NCBI GenBank assembly: GCA_049976205.1
Contig: JBMFIR010000006.1
Span: forward strand, 1 to 54,677
Reading direction: 5' to 3'
Length of the DNA stretch: 54,677 bases
DNA from: WYEN01 sp049976205
Lineage (GTDB): Archaea; Thermoproteota; Thermoprotei_A; Sulfolobales; AG1
Numbering within the stretch: the first letter of the stretch is position 1; every line of letters begins with the position of its first letter. The position numbers and the translations under genes were made by a program. Of the stretch, positions 1 to 7,253 are shown piece after piece. The notes beneath the pieces were generated by a model. The model was not told where the DNA came from and did no database searches. It was given only the letters and a program-made list of their open reading frames with translations.

Positions 1-133
1 TAGCTGAGGACTAAGTCTCTACACCCAATCATGAATAAACACAAAATAATTGAAATAAAAGCGTAGGGACAAACAGAGAATTATATGTCCAAAAATATAT
101 ACTCGAGCACTACTCTATATATTTTGGTGACTC
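1..133. other. Leading intergenic segment
   Basis: No reading frame that I can support lies in this AT-rich stretch. It holds two TATA-like stretches, around 90-101 and 114-125, that fit promoters of the MTA phosphorylase gene starting near 134. No RNA gene was recognised. Confidence 0.5.
114..125 (+). promoter_or_regulatory. TATA-like element upstream of mtnP
   Basis: The sequence CTATATATTTTG matches an archaeal TATA box. Transcription would start about 25 nt downstream, near 142-147, which is right at or inside the first codons of the MTA phosphorylase frame. A second AT stretch near 90-101 would instead place the start near 122 and leave a very short leader. Which one is used matters because the gene has no canonical start codon. 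Confidence 0.45.
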
Positions 134-955
134 ATTATTCTTGTCTCAGCTCCAACACAAATAGATATTGGAGTTATTGGAGGCTCTGGTCTCTACGATC
201 CTGGCATATTAAAGAATACAAAAGAATATAAAATCTACACACCATATGGTGAACCAAGCGATCATGTTATCGTAGGAGAATTAGGTGGAAAGAGAGTTGG
301 TTTCATACCTAGACATGGTAGGGGGCATCGAATACCTCCTCATCTCATTAATTACAGAGCCAATATATGGGTTCTGAAATTTTTAGGTGCTAAATACATC
401 ATTGCTGTAAGTGCCGTGGGTAGTCTCAGAGAGGATTATGCACCAGGTGATCTAGTCGTTCCAGATCAGTTCATTGATATGACTAAAGGGATCAGAAAAT
501 ATACTTTCTTCGAAGGACCCGTAGTGGCTCATGTATCTATGGCTGAACCATTCTGTGAATTTCTCAGAGAAAAACTCTATGAAACAGGAAGAGAACTGGG
601 TTATAGAATCCATAGTGGAGGAACATATGTATGTATAGAAGGTCCTAGATTTAGCACCAAGGCTGAGTCGAGGATTTGGCGAGATGTTTTTAAAGCAGAT
701 ATAATAGGGATGACGCTGGTTCCTGAGGTTAATCTAGCTTGCGAAGCTGAGATATGCTACGCAACCTTAGCCCTAATAACAGATTATGATGTCTGGGCCG
801 AGAAGCCTGTCACTGCTGAGGAAGTTTCAAGAGTAATGGCCGAGAATATTGCTAAAGCCAAGAATATATTAGAGAAGCTCATACCTAAATTACCAGATAA
901 ACCCCCACTTGAAAAATGTTCCTGCTGCAGATCCCTTGAGACAGCTCTTGTATAA
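134..955 (+). CDS. mtnP: S-methyl-5'-thioadenosine phosphorylase
   Basis: Splits methylthioadenosine with phosphate into adenine and 5-methylthioribose-1-phosphate (methionine/polyamine salvage, cytosol). The frame reads GVIGGSGLYDPG, then RHGRGHRIPPH, NYRAN, SAVGSLR, the substrate-loop CIEGPRFST and GMTLVPEVNLA; it ends with the CSCC cysteine cluster that forms stabilising disulfides in hyperthermophilic homologues. Homology begins well upstream of the first GTG (416): the frame is open back to a TGA at 128, yet contains no ATG, GTG or TTG before the conserved glycine loop. I place the start at ATT 134 (ATT 137 is equal), giving about 273 residues, close to the family length. MtnA at 11.2-12.3 kb would act on the product. 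The function is certain, the start is not. Confidence 0.93.
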   Translation: MILVSAPTQIDIGVIGGSGLYDPGILKNTKEYKIYTPYGEPSDHVIVGELGGKRVGFIPRHGRGHRIPPHLINYRANIWVLKFLGAKYIIAVSAVGSLREDYAPGDLVVPDQFIDMTKGIRKYTFFEGPVVAHVSMAEPFCEFLREKLYETGRELGYRIHSGGTYVCIEGPRFSTKAESRIWRDVFKADIIGMTLVPEVNLACEAEICYATLALITDYDVWAEKPVTAEEVSRVMAENIAKAKNILEKLIPKLPDKPPLEKCSCCRSLETALV

Positions 956-975
956 GTCTAGGAGAAAACCACTAT

Positions 976-1923
976 ATGCAGAGAGAAGAAGTAATTAAAC
1001 TAATTAGATCAAGGCTACATATAGTTTCTCAGGAAACAGCTACAATTAATAAATTAAAAGATTTCTTTAGAGAACATAGTGAAATCTATTTATTATATAC
1101 CGGCTACAGGATCAGCCCACATCAGAGCTTATATTTACTCTTTAAAAGCCTTGACCCTAGTAAAAATATTTTTTCAGAGGATCTAGAAATATTCTCACTC
1201 TATATAGCACCTTATAATGAGGGTAGAGAACCGGGTATACTGATCATTTCTCCTAAGGAAGATTTAATTAAAGTCTCGAGACTAATCTCGTCACTTATAT
1301 TAACAGGACACAGAGGAGTCTTATTATCTCCAGAAGTCCCAACAGAGCTAAAATCTTTCTTAGGAGGATCTTTTCAAAATATTATTGTCTCAGAAGATTT
1401 CTTTACTTTAACTTCAATCTATTTACTACTCAGAGCTGGTTTATATTACATAAGTTCTAAACAAACTACTCCAAGGATCTCTAGATTATTGAGAGAAATA
1501 GATGAGCTAAGTGATGTAATTGATGATCTATGTAACAAATACAGTCAGGAAATAGATCACATAATTAAAATATTGTCTCGAAATTCACCTAAAATAGATC
1601 TTGTGTTCACTCCTAGTACAAGAGTATTTTCCGAGGATCTTTTTGAATACGTCTCGAAATATAGAAGAGATATAGATCTGAATATAATACCACATAACTA
1701 CACAAGTAGCTTATACAGAGAGAATAGTACAGTAATAATCGTATATACTGAGGCAGAGCAACAAATGATCCTTGATACGAGAAAAAGATATCTCTTTGAG
1801 AAGAGACCATATATAGAGATTATTTTAAGAACAGATCCTGTGATCACACCTCTTTACATAGGTTTATTATCTAGGTATCTCATTCATCAATTAATGAATT
1901 CTCAAACCACTAAGAAAACTTAA
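976..1923 (+). CDS. Unknown crenarchaeal protein, possibly SIS-like
   Basis: I do not recognise this 315-residue soluble protein with confidence. It starts at ATG 976, 20 nt after mtnP, so it is probably co-transcribed. Residues about 90-125 form an alternating strand-helix stretch (ILIISPKED, then a helix, then GHRGVLLSP) that resembles the sugar-isomerase (SIS) fold in which a phosphosugar-binding loop precedes a helix, and a second such half follows near residues 205-265 (IDLVFTPSTRVFSED). Catalytic signatures of known SIS enzymes are not evident. No signal peptide or membrane span. Base and codon use match its neighbours. The next gene is a sugar-phosphate transferase, which would be compatible with a sugar-related role, but that is inference. 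Confidence 0.7.
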   Translation: MQREEVIKLIRSRLHIVSQETATINKLKDFFREHSEIYLLYTGYRISPHQSLYLLFKSLDPSKNIFSEDLEIFSLYIAPYNEGREPGILIISPKEDLIKVSRLISSLILTGHRGVLLSPEVPTELKSFLGGSFQNIIVSEDFFTLTSIYLLLRAGLYYISSKQTTPRISRLLREIDELSDVIDDLCNKYSQEIDHIIKILSRNSPKIDLVFTPSTRVFSEDLFEYVSKYRRDIDLNIIPHNYTSSLYRENSTVIIVYTEAEQQMILDTRKRYLFEKRPYIEIILRTDPVITPLYIGLLSRYLIHQLMNSQTTKKT

Positions 1924-1956
1924 GAGAGGATTAGTAAATATCTGTGGAGAAATATA

Positions 1957-2916
1957 TTGACTATGCTCGATGCATCTAATATCGTGCTCTTATTTATATT
2001 AACCTTCCTAGTGACCTTAGCCGTAGCCTATATGGTTATTAAGATCTCGTTTTCTAAAAATATTGTTGGGAGAGATGTTCATAAGGCTTGGAGTAGTTAT
2101 GCGTCAAGCGTAGGGGGTATCTCACTTATTGCAGGGGTATTGACTCCTCTGATCTTTTACTCTGATGTTAAGGCTCTAGTTATTATTTTATCTAGTTTAC
2201 TTGCTCTAGTAATAGGTCTCGTAGACGATCTCAAGAGACTCTCAGCTACTACAAAAACTCTCTTATCTACCATACCAGGAATTCCTCTGATAATATTTAA
2301 TCAATACTATCCGTATCCTTATATACCATTTATAGGTGAAGCTAGGCTGATCCTTCTCTATCCACTAATAATATTGTTAGGATACGCAGTAGCTTTAAAC
2401 GCTGTTAATATGAGTGACACTCATAACGGCCTTATAGTGGGCGTGCTCTTAATATTTTTCTCATCAATACTTCCGCTTGCCAAAGATCATGAGATCTTAG
2501 CATTTATCTCATCCATGATTGCTTCATTATCCGCATTTCTGATTCTTAATTCTTATCCTGCTAAAAGTTTCGTTGGAAACTCGGGGTCTTTTATACTAGG
2601 TAGCTGGGTTGCCTCAATATCTTTCATGGAGAGAATAGAGTACTTGACTATAATAGCTCTCTTTCCATTAATAATAAATGGTTTCTCAATATTAGTTTCT
2701 ATAAGAGGTTTAAGAGAACGCGGAGAAATCACTGTGAGACCTGTTAAAGTCATTAAAGGCTTAATACATGGGAATAAAGATCCTAGGGCACCAATAACTC
2801 TCGCTAATATTGCCTCTCTTAGAAAACCTCTCAGAGAAACTGAATTTGTAGCGGCAGTATACATGCTTATACTAATCTCAACTATCTTGAGTATATCACT
2901 CTTTTACGTGAAATAA
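1957..2916 (+). CDS. UDP-GlcNAc-1-phosphate transferase-like (GPT/MraY family)
   Basis: Polytopic membrane enzyme of glycosyltransferase family 4, which transfers a sugar-1-phosphate from a UDP-sugar to a polyprenyl/dolichyl phosphate, the first step of archaeal N-glycan or surface-glycan assembly. About ten hydrophobic segments are visible. Family motifs occur in order: the DD pair at about residues 90-91 (GLVDDLKR), NMSDTHNGL near 151-159 in place of the usual N-x-x-N-x-x-D-G-x-x-G-L, GNSGSF near 209, and the cytoplasmic loop HGNKDPRAP. Length (about 317-319) is normal. The start may be TTG 1957 or ATG 1963; nothing decides it. It follows the previous gene by 33 nt. Substrate specificity (AglH-like versus another sugar) cannot be read from the sequence. 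Confidence 0.82.
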   Translation: MTMLDASNIVLLFILTFLVTLAVAYMVIKISFSKNIVGRDVHKAWSSYASSVGGISLIAGVLTPLIFYSDVKALVIILSSLLALVIGLVDDLKRLSATTKTLLSTIPGIPLIIFNQYYPYPYIPFIGEARLILLYPLIILLGYAVALNAVNMSDTHNGLIVGVLLIFFSSILPLAKDHEILAFISSMIASLSAFLILNSYPAKSFVGNSGSFILGSWVASISFMERIEYLTIIALFPLIINGFSILVSIRGLRERGEITVRPVKVIKGLIHGNKDPRAPITLANIASLRKPLRETEFVAAVYMLILISTILSISLFYVK

Positions 2917-2921
2917 TCTGT

Positions 2922-3659
2922 CTATATCAAGAACCCCTTCTCAAGAGCACCTATTATTCTCTTACCCCATTCAAGTTTTCTTCTCTTGATGTTAGTAATT
3001 AATGTCTTCTCTCTATACCAAGGCTTAGAATATTTACTTGTAAACATATCATCTAGATCCATGCCTATAGTATCGTATTGATCTATTTCAAGTATCTTTG
3101 TTAGGATAATAGCTCTATCACCGTCTGTGAAACCTGGGATAGCTATGATTCTACTACATGGAGGTAGGCTCTGCACTGTGAATACAACTTTTTCTCTGAA
3201 GTCTCTGATTATTAGAGATAGTTTAGTGACAAGATCCATGTAATTATCACCGTGAAAATGAATGAATGCATATCCTCCCAGATCTAGGATGTTCCTTAAA
3301 GCATTGACACCACCATCTAGATCCCCGACATATATACATATCTTAGACTTGCAAAGTAGATCATTTAATAAACTACATACACCATTAGCACATAGAATAA
3401 CTTTATGCTTACATAATTCCTTTATAGACATATTCTCAATACTAGGTCCTGCGCCGAGTATCACTGCGCTATCTCCCCTAACAGAATTCTTTATGCTCTC
3501 AATGATACGCGTAGGCTCATCAAGATCTATGGTCTTCGCCATTAAGCAAGCTGCTGATGAAGCATCAAATTCTTTCTCTACATCATATCCTAGGTCTGTT
3601 AGTATCCTCACATATGATAAATAGATCTTGAATATATCATATCTAATCATAAAAACCAC
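2922..3659 (-). CDS. mptE: 6-hydroxymethyl-7,8-dihydropterin pyrophosphokinase, archaeal MptE type
   Basis: Member of the DUF115/MptE family that activates 6-hydroxymethyldihydropterin by pyrophosphoryl transfer from ATP during archaeal pterin (methanopterin/folate-like) biosynthesis. Visible features: the N-terminal nucleotide loop VILGAGPS, CANGVC, the acidic IYVGDLDGG, HFHGDN and the late PGFTDGDRA with GMDLDD, all in family order; about 245 residues is standard. An ATG at 3650 may be the true start rather than GTG 3659. It converges on the GPT-like gene with only 5 nt between the stops. It is unrelated in sequence to bacterial FolK. Confidence 0.85.
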   Translation of the reverse strand: MVFMIRYDIFKIYLSYVRILTDLGYDVEKEFDASSAACLMAKTIDLDEPTRIIESIKNSVRGDSAVILGAGPSIENMSIKELCKHKVILCANGVCSLLNDLLCKSKICIYVGDLDGGVNALRNILDLGGYAFIHFHGDNYMDLVTKLSLIIRDFREKVVFTVQSLPPCSRIIAIPGFTDGDRAIILTKILEIDQYDTIGMDLDDMFTSKYSKPWYREKTLITNIKRRKLEWGKRIIGALEKGFLI

Positions 3660-3699
3660 GAATATTTTATAGACAATAGAGAAAAGATTGTTTTAGAGG

Positions 3700-3773
3700 T
3701 GGACCGGCCGGGATTTGAACCCGGGTCCTCTCGGATGCCAACCGAGCGCTCTTCCAGGCTGAGCTACCGGCCC
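3700..3773 (-). tRNA. tRNA-Ala (GGC)
   Basis: On the minus strand a complete 74-nt cloverleaf folds: a 7-bp acceptor stem GGGCCGG/CCGGTCC, D arm GCTC/GAGC, anticodon stem CTCGG/CCGAG with loop TTGGCAT, and T arm CCGGG-TTCAAAT-CCCGG. The anticodon is GGC (alanine). The acceptor has the G3:U70 wobble pair that identifies alanine tRNAs, and the discriminator is A73. CCA is not encoded (CCT follows the discriminator). There is no intron. A TATA-like AATTTAAAAA lies about 30 nt upstream at 3801-3810. Confidence 0.97.
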
Positions 3774-3800
3774 ACCACTATGATTATTATCTACTGTTTC

Positions 3801-3810
3801 TTTTTAAATT
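3801..3810 (-). promoter_or_regulatory. TATA box of the tRNA-Ala gene
   Basis: Read on the minus strand this is AATTTAAAAA, preceded by a purine-rich BRE-like GAAATAA. It would set transcription to start near 3778, a few nucleotides before the tRNA 5' end at 3773. Confidence 0.5.
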
Positions 3811-3843
3811 TTATTTCTTATTCGAATAGTTAGGTTTTTGTTG

Positions 3844-5208
3844 TTATGTTCTTAGTTTCTCTAGGAATTCTGCGAATATTTTTATGAGGTTTTCTATATT
3901 TTCTTTTGAATGTTTCATTGATGGAAGTAGATGAATAAGATCCTCTGTTAGATATAATACGTCTCTATTTCTTGCGTAAACGTGAAAAACCTTTGGTAAA
4001 TCCTCATGTATTTTCTTTAGTCTTGCTGTTCTAGAGTCCCATGGACGTTCTTCCGTGAAGTGTATCCCCAGCATGTTACCCACTCCTGTGGCCCAGCAGA
4101 TCCTGTCGTTGCTTTCGCATAGATCATCTATTTCTTTTCTAGCCCACTCCCACAAGCTATTGAATCTCTCATACTCTTCCCTGTGTTCGTAGAGATACTT
4201 AACAAGAGTATAGCCTGCAACAATAGTTATTGGGTTGCCTACAAAAGTTCCTCCATGTCCACTTCTTTCTCTACCCTTCGGTCTTTTTATCTGATCTAGA
4301 TATTCCATGATATATGATTTTCCTCCAAAAGCTCCCGCGCCTGGGTATCCTCCACCTATGATCTTTCCATAAACTACGAGATCTGGTTTTATCTCATAAT
4401 ACTCTTGACCTCCTCCATATGCTAATCTGAAACCCGTTATTACTTCATCAAATATTAAGAGTGTTTGGTATTCCTCGGTTAATCTTCTGAGTTCTCTTAA
4501 GAAATCTCTCCTAGCCTCAATACATCCTCCAGCACCTAAGACAGGCTCTATTAGGACTGCGGCTACGTCATATGTTTTTAGCAGCTTCTCTACATACTCG
4601 ATATTATTATATGGCGCTACGAGTGTGTATTTTATAAAGTCTTGTGGAAGACCTAATGTCTCAGGATCATTATACGGAGGAGAAACTCCTACGTGGAGTT
4701 GATCTAGCCCACCGTGCCATCCTCCCTCAAATTTCACCACATATCTTCTCTTCGTATATGCTCTCGCGATTCTAATAGCGTACATATTAGCCTCTGTGCC
4801 ACTTGATGAGAATCTTATTTGCTCAATATTCGGTAACGTTTTCGCTAGAAATTCCGCGTATTCAACTACGTAGGGATTTTCATATCCAAAATGAGTGCCT
4901 TCTCTAGCGATATTATTAACAGCTTCAACAACGAAATCTGGTGAGTGTCCTAGTATATGTGTTCCATGACCCATCCAATAATCAACGTATTCGTTTCCAT
5001 CAATATCCCAAACATTAACATCCTTGGCTTTTTTTATAAATACTGGGTAGGGCGAGAAGTATCTTATTACATAGGAAACACCTCCGGGTAGGAATTTTCT
5101 TGCTTTCTCAAATAACTCAGCTGATTTCTTTGTCTTCTCTCTATAGATCCTATATTCATTACCTATTAATTCTCTAAGTCTTTCCTCTAATCTATTTTTT
5201 GAAATCAT
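3844..5208 (-). CDS. Class III PLP aminotransferase (glutamate-1-semialdehyde aminomutase family)
   Basis: PLP enzyme of fold type I, 454 residues. Landmarks: N-terminal FLPGGVSYVIR, the phosphate-binding SSSGTEAN, GGWHGG, IEPVLGAGG, the cofactor aspartate in IFDEVITGFR, the Schiff-base lysine in VVYGKIIGGG, and GGTFVGNP. These place it in the GSA-aminomutase/aminotransferase subfamily. No other haem-pathway gene is nearby, and it sits 61 nt behind a 2-oxoacid:ferredoxin oxidoreductase beta gene and a ferredoxin on the same strand, so amino acid transamination feeding 2-oxoacid oxidation seems more likely than tetrapyrrole synthesis; that part is inference. The start is well set: GGTG, 5 nt, ATG at 5208. 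Confidence 0.85.
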   Translation of the reverse strand: MISKNRLEERLRELIGNEYRIYREKTKKSAELFEKARKFLPGGVSYVIRYFSPYPVFIKKAKDVNVWDIDGNEYVDYWMGHGTHILGHSPDFVVEAVNNIAREGTHFGYENPYVVEYAEFLAKTLPNIEQIRFSSSGTEANMYAIRIARAYTKRRYVVKFEGGWHGGLDQLHVGVSPPYNDPETLGLPQDFIKYTLVAPYNNIEYVEKLLKTYDVAAVLIEPVLGAGGCIEARRDFLRELRRLTEEYQTLLIFDEVITGFRLAYGGGQEYYEIKPDLVVYGKIIGGGYPGAGAFGGKSYIMEYLDQIKRPKGRERSGHGGTFVGNPITIVAGYTLVKYLYEHREEYERFNSLWEWARKEIDDLCESNDRICWATGVGNMLGIHFTEERPWDSRTARLKKIHEDLPKVFHVYARNRDVLYLTEDLIHLLPSMKHSKENIENLIKIFAEFLEKLRT

Positions 5209-5269
5209 TAGATCACCGAGACATAATAGGTAACAACTAAATAAAAATTTGCTGATTAACTAAGAGAAG

Positions 5270-6190
5270 CTACATAAGTCTTTGACTCACTATATGAGAG
5301 ACACTAAATACTGGTCTACCATCAATAGATACAGGTATTTTAGCGGGTGGGAATTTCAGGTAGCTTGGTATTCGAGACAATAGTCTCTCCTCATAAGTAG
5401 GCACAAGCTCGTTTTGATAGAATACTCCTACATAGATCTTGTCTCCTGGGAATGTAGATTTCTCCCAAGCATTCATTATTTTCTCCTCCACTTCCTCGGG
5501 TTTTTTAACCACAGGATCCCAGTTGCCTAATGTCTCTAGCTTAACTATTCTACTAGCATAGTACTCTTTTGTATACACATCATTATATGTGGGGCAGGGC
5601 TGCAGAATATCTATTACAGCTGAGCCTTTATGAAGAATTGCTTTTTTGATCAGCTCCTTTAAATGAGGAACATCATAAGCAAATCCTCTCGCGACAAAGG
5701 TGTAGCCTGAGGCTAATGCTAGTCTAACAGGATCTATGGCTTCTTGGAGATTAGGCTTAGGTAGAGCCTTAGTTTTGACATTTCTTGGGAGAGTTGGTGA
5801 CGCCTGACCCTTAGTTAATCCATATACTTGATTATTAAATACTAGGATCGTTAAATCAATATTTCTTCTTCCAAGAGATACAAAGTGTCCTACACCAATT
5901 CCTAATAGATCTCCGTCTCCACCGGTTACTACTACTGTAAGCTCTGGATTAGCTAATCTAATACCCATGGCATATGGAATAGCTCTACCATGAAGTGTGT
6001 GTACTCCATTAGCAAATACGTAGTGAGGTGTTTTTCCTGAACATCCTATTCCACCTATAATAGCTACTTTAGAAGGATCTAGTTTAAGCTCTGATAAAGC
6101 CATTGTGAGAGCTGATAATATTCCGTAGTCTCCACAGCCAGGACACCAATCAGGGTTCTTAAGACCTCTAAATGTTTTTAACGCTTGCAT
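5270..6190 (-). CDS. 2-oxoacid:ferredoxin oxidoreductase, beta subunit (no adjacent alpha)
   Basis: Thiamine-diphosphate/[4Fe-4S] beta subunit that oxidatively decarboxylates 2-oxoacids to acyl-CoA. It has all four cluster cysteines (DWCPGCG, GGIGCSG and LQPCPTYN) and the TPP/Mg site GGDGDLLGIG with FNNQVYGLTKGQ. It resembles the beta subunit of the two-subunit Sulfolobus-type enzyme. ATG 6190 is preferred over GTG 6202. The fused gamma-alpha partner expected beside it is missing: the upstream neighbour is a ferredoxin and the downstream one an aminotransferase. The subunit must pair with an alpha encoded elsewhere, or with one of the other complexes in this window. Confidence 0.92.
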   Translation of the reverse strand: MQALKTFRGLKNPDWCPGCGDYGILSALTMALSELKLDPSKVAIIGGIGCSGKTPHYVFANGVHTLHGRAIPYAMGIRLANPELTVVVTGGDGDLLGIGVGHFVSLGRRNIDLTILVFNNQVYGLTKGQASPTLPRNVKTKALPKPNLQEAIDPVRLALASGYTFVARGFAYDVPHLKELIKKAILHKGSAVIDILQPCPTYNDVYTKEYYASRIVKLETLGNWDPVVKKPEEVEEKIMNAWEKSTFPGDKIYVGVFYQNELVPTYEERLLSRIPSYLKFPPAKIPVSIDGRPVFSVSHIVSQRLM

Positions 6191-6268
6191 CAAACTCAAC
6201 ACAGAGTCCTCTAGAGAAAGATATACTCAAAAATATTTAAGCTAAAAAGAGCTTGTTTTAATTAGTTT

Positions 6269-6598
6269 TTAAGCAGGTGCTCCAGTCACATTATATTTCT
6301 GTTTCCACGCCTCATAAGCTGACTTTAACTCGCCTTCTAAAGGAGCATTGAACCTATACCACTTACTCTTTGCCTTAGGTTCAGGAGGAGCTTGTGAGGT
6401 TGGCCATACACAGTTGACAGGACATACTTTAACACACGCGAAATCATCAATACATACATCCCATATTAATCTAGCCTTAGCATTTTCATCGAGTTCCAAT
6501 GCTTGTACAGGACAAACAGCTACGCACGCACCACAGCTTATGCATATGTCCTGATCTACAACTACTTTCTGGTACTCCTTCTTCTCTGCATGCGCCAA
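6269..6598 (-). CDS. Dicluster ferredoxin, zinc-ferredoxin-like second motif
   Basis: Small electron carrier of about 109 residues. The first cluster motif is classical (CISCGACVAVCP, C-x2-C-x2-C-x3-CP). The second, WDVCIDDFACVKVCPVNC, has spacing C-x5-C-x3-CP, as in the CIADGSCINACPVN motif of Sulfolobus zinc ferredoxin, but there it comes first and the classical motif second. A fourth cysteine follows two residues after the proline-valine. The start is TTG 6598, placed 6 nt after GGTG; the longer frame to 6628 has no such site. It lies 78 nt before the OFOR beta gene, so it is the likely electron acceptor of that enzyme. Confidence 0.85.
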   Translation of the reverse strand: MAHAEKKEYQKVVVDQDICISCGACVAVCPVQALELDENAKARLIWDVCIDDFACVKVCPVNCVWPTSQAPPEPKAKSKWYRFNAPLEGELKSAYEAWKQKYNVTGAPA

Positions 6599-6628
6599 AA
6601 TAATCACCGTGTTATATACGAAACACAT

Positions 6629-6829
6629 TAATATAAGTATACAACCATAAATATATGGTGATCTTTAATAGTATTTGTCGCAAGAATACTTATAAGCAAA
6701 ATAAGAGATCCATTATACGAATTAACGAAGACTTATAAGCTGTATTACATAGGCTTCTTTGATCAAGGAATTTATCTACTTATTAAATCAAGATACACGA
6801 CACCTAGGAACTTAGGCAAAGGATCAATC
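6629..6829. promoter_or_regulatory. Divergent promoter region between ferredoxin and HTH regulator
   Basis: This 201-bp AT-rich region separates two divergent genes. On the plus strand two near-identical CTTATAAGC boxes occur, at 6689-6697 and 6732-6740, either of which could be a TATA box for the regulator. The plus-strand frame of the regulator is open through most of this region (from 6662) although it lacks ATG, GTG or TTG, so part of it may be coding. Confidence 0.4.
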
Positions 6830-7249
6830 ATGTACCTAGGGCATAAAAAATATGGAGTAATTATCGTTAAAACAAGCTTGTACAAGTATATAGTAGAGAA
6901 CTATCGCGTTTTAAAAATCCTCTTTGATAACAGGAGCATCTACATAGATTTTCTCTTGAGAAATACTGATGAGCTTAAATATTTATTAACGGATCTCTAT
7001 AATAGAAACTTTTTTGTTAGAGTAATAGAGCTATACGACCTGAGAAGATATTTTCTTCACTTAACTGATAAACAAGAGAAAGTTCTTTCAATAGCTTATA
7101 GAGAAAAATACTTTGAGAGACCTAGAGGATCTAATCTTAGCAACTTATCTAGAATACTCGGGATCTCTGTACCTACGGTGCATGAACACCTTAGAAAAGC
7201 TCTATATAAGATTATACAGAAATACTTTATTGAGAATAAGGTGGCTTAG
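6830..7249 (+). CDS. HTH-10 (bacterio-opsin activator-like) transcription regulator
   Basis: Probable DNA-binding regulator. The C-terminal half (residues about 80-135) is an HTH_10 domain: LTDKQEKVLSIAYREKYFE, a glycine turn, then NLSRILGISVPTVHEHLRKALYKI. The N-terminal half would be the ligand or interaction domain usual for this family, but from ATG 6830 it is short. The frame remains open upstream to 6662 and reads sensibly (for example YYIGFFDQGIYLL) without any ATG, GTG or TTG, so the true start may be non-canonical and the protein longer by up to about 55 residues. It lies divergent from the ferredoxin/OFOR genes and just before a nucleotidyltransferase-like gene; which it regulates is unknown. 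Confidence 0.78.
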   Translation: MYLGHKKYGVIIVKTSLYKYIVENYRVLKILFDNRSIYIDFLLRNTDELKYLLTDLYNRNFFVRVIELYDLRRYFLHLTDKQEKVLSIAYREKYFERPRGSNLSNLSRILGISVPTVHEHLRKALYKIIQKYFIENKVA

Positions 7250-7253
7250 ATCA

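Noticed and set aside
1613..1810. Minus-strand open frame inside the unknown gene at 976-1923
   Set aside because: Tyr/Leu-rich shadow of the real plus-strand gene, with no ribosome binding site and no family-like sequence.
3844..5208. HemL with a role in haem synthesis
   Set aside because: The family signature fits, but no haem-pathway genes are near and the neighbours are 2-oxoacid oxidation genes, so a general aminotransferase name is safer.
7113..7250. Longer nucleotidyltransferase frame overlapping the HTH regulator
   Set aside because: The overlap with a real HTH domain is over 100 nt and a GGTGG site points to TTG 7254.
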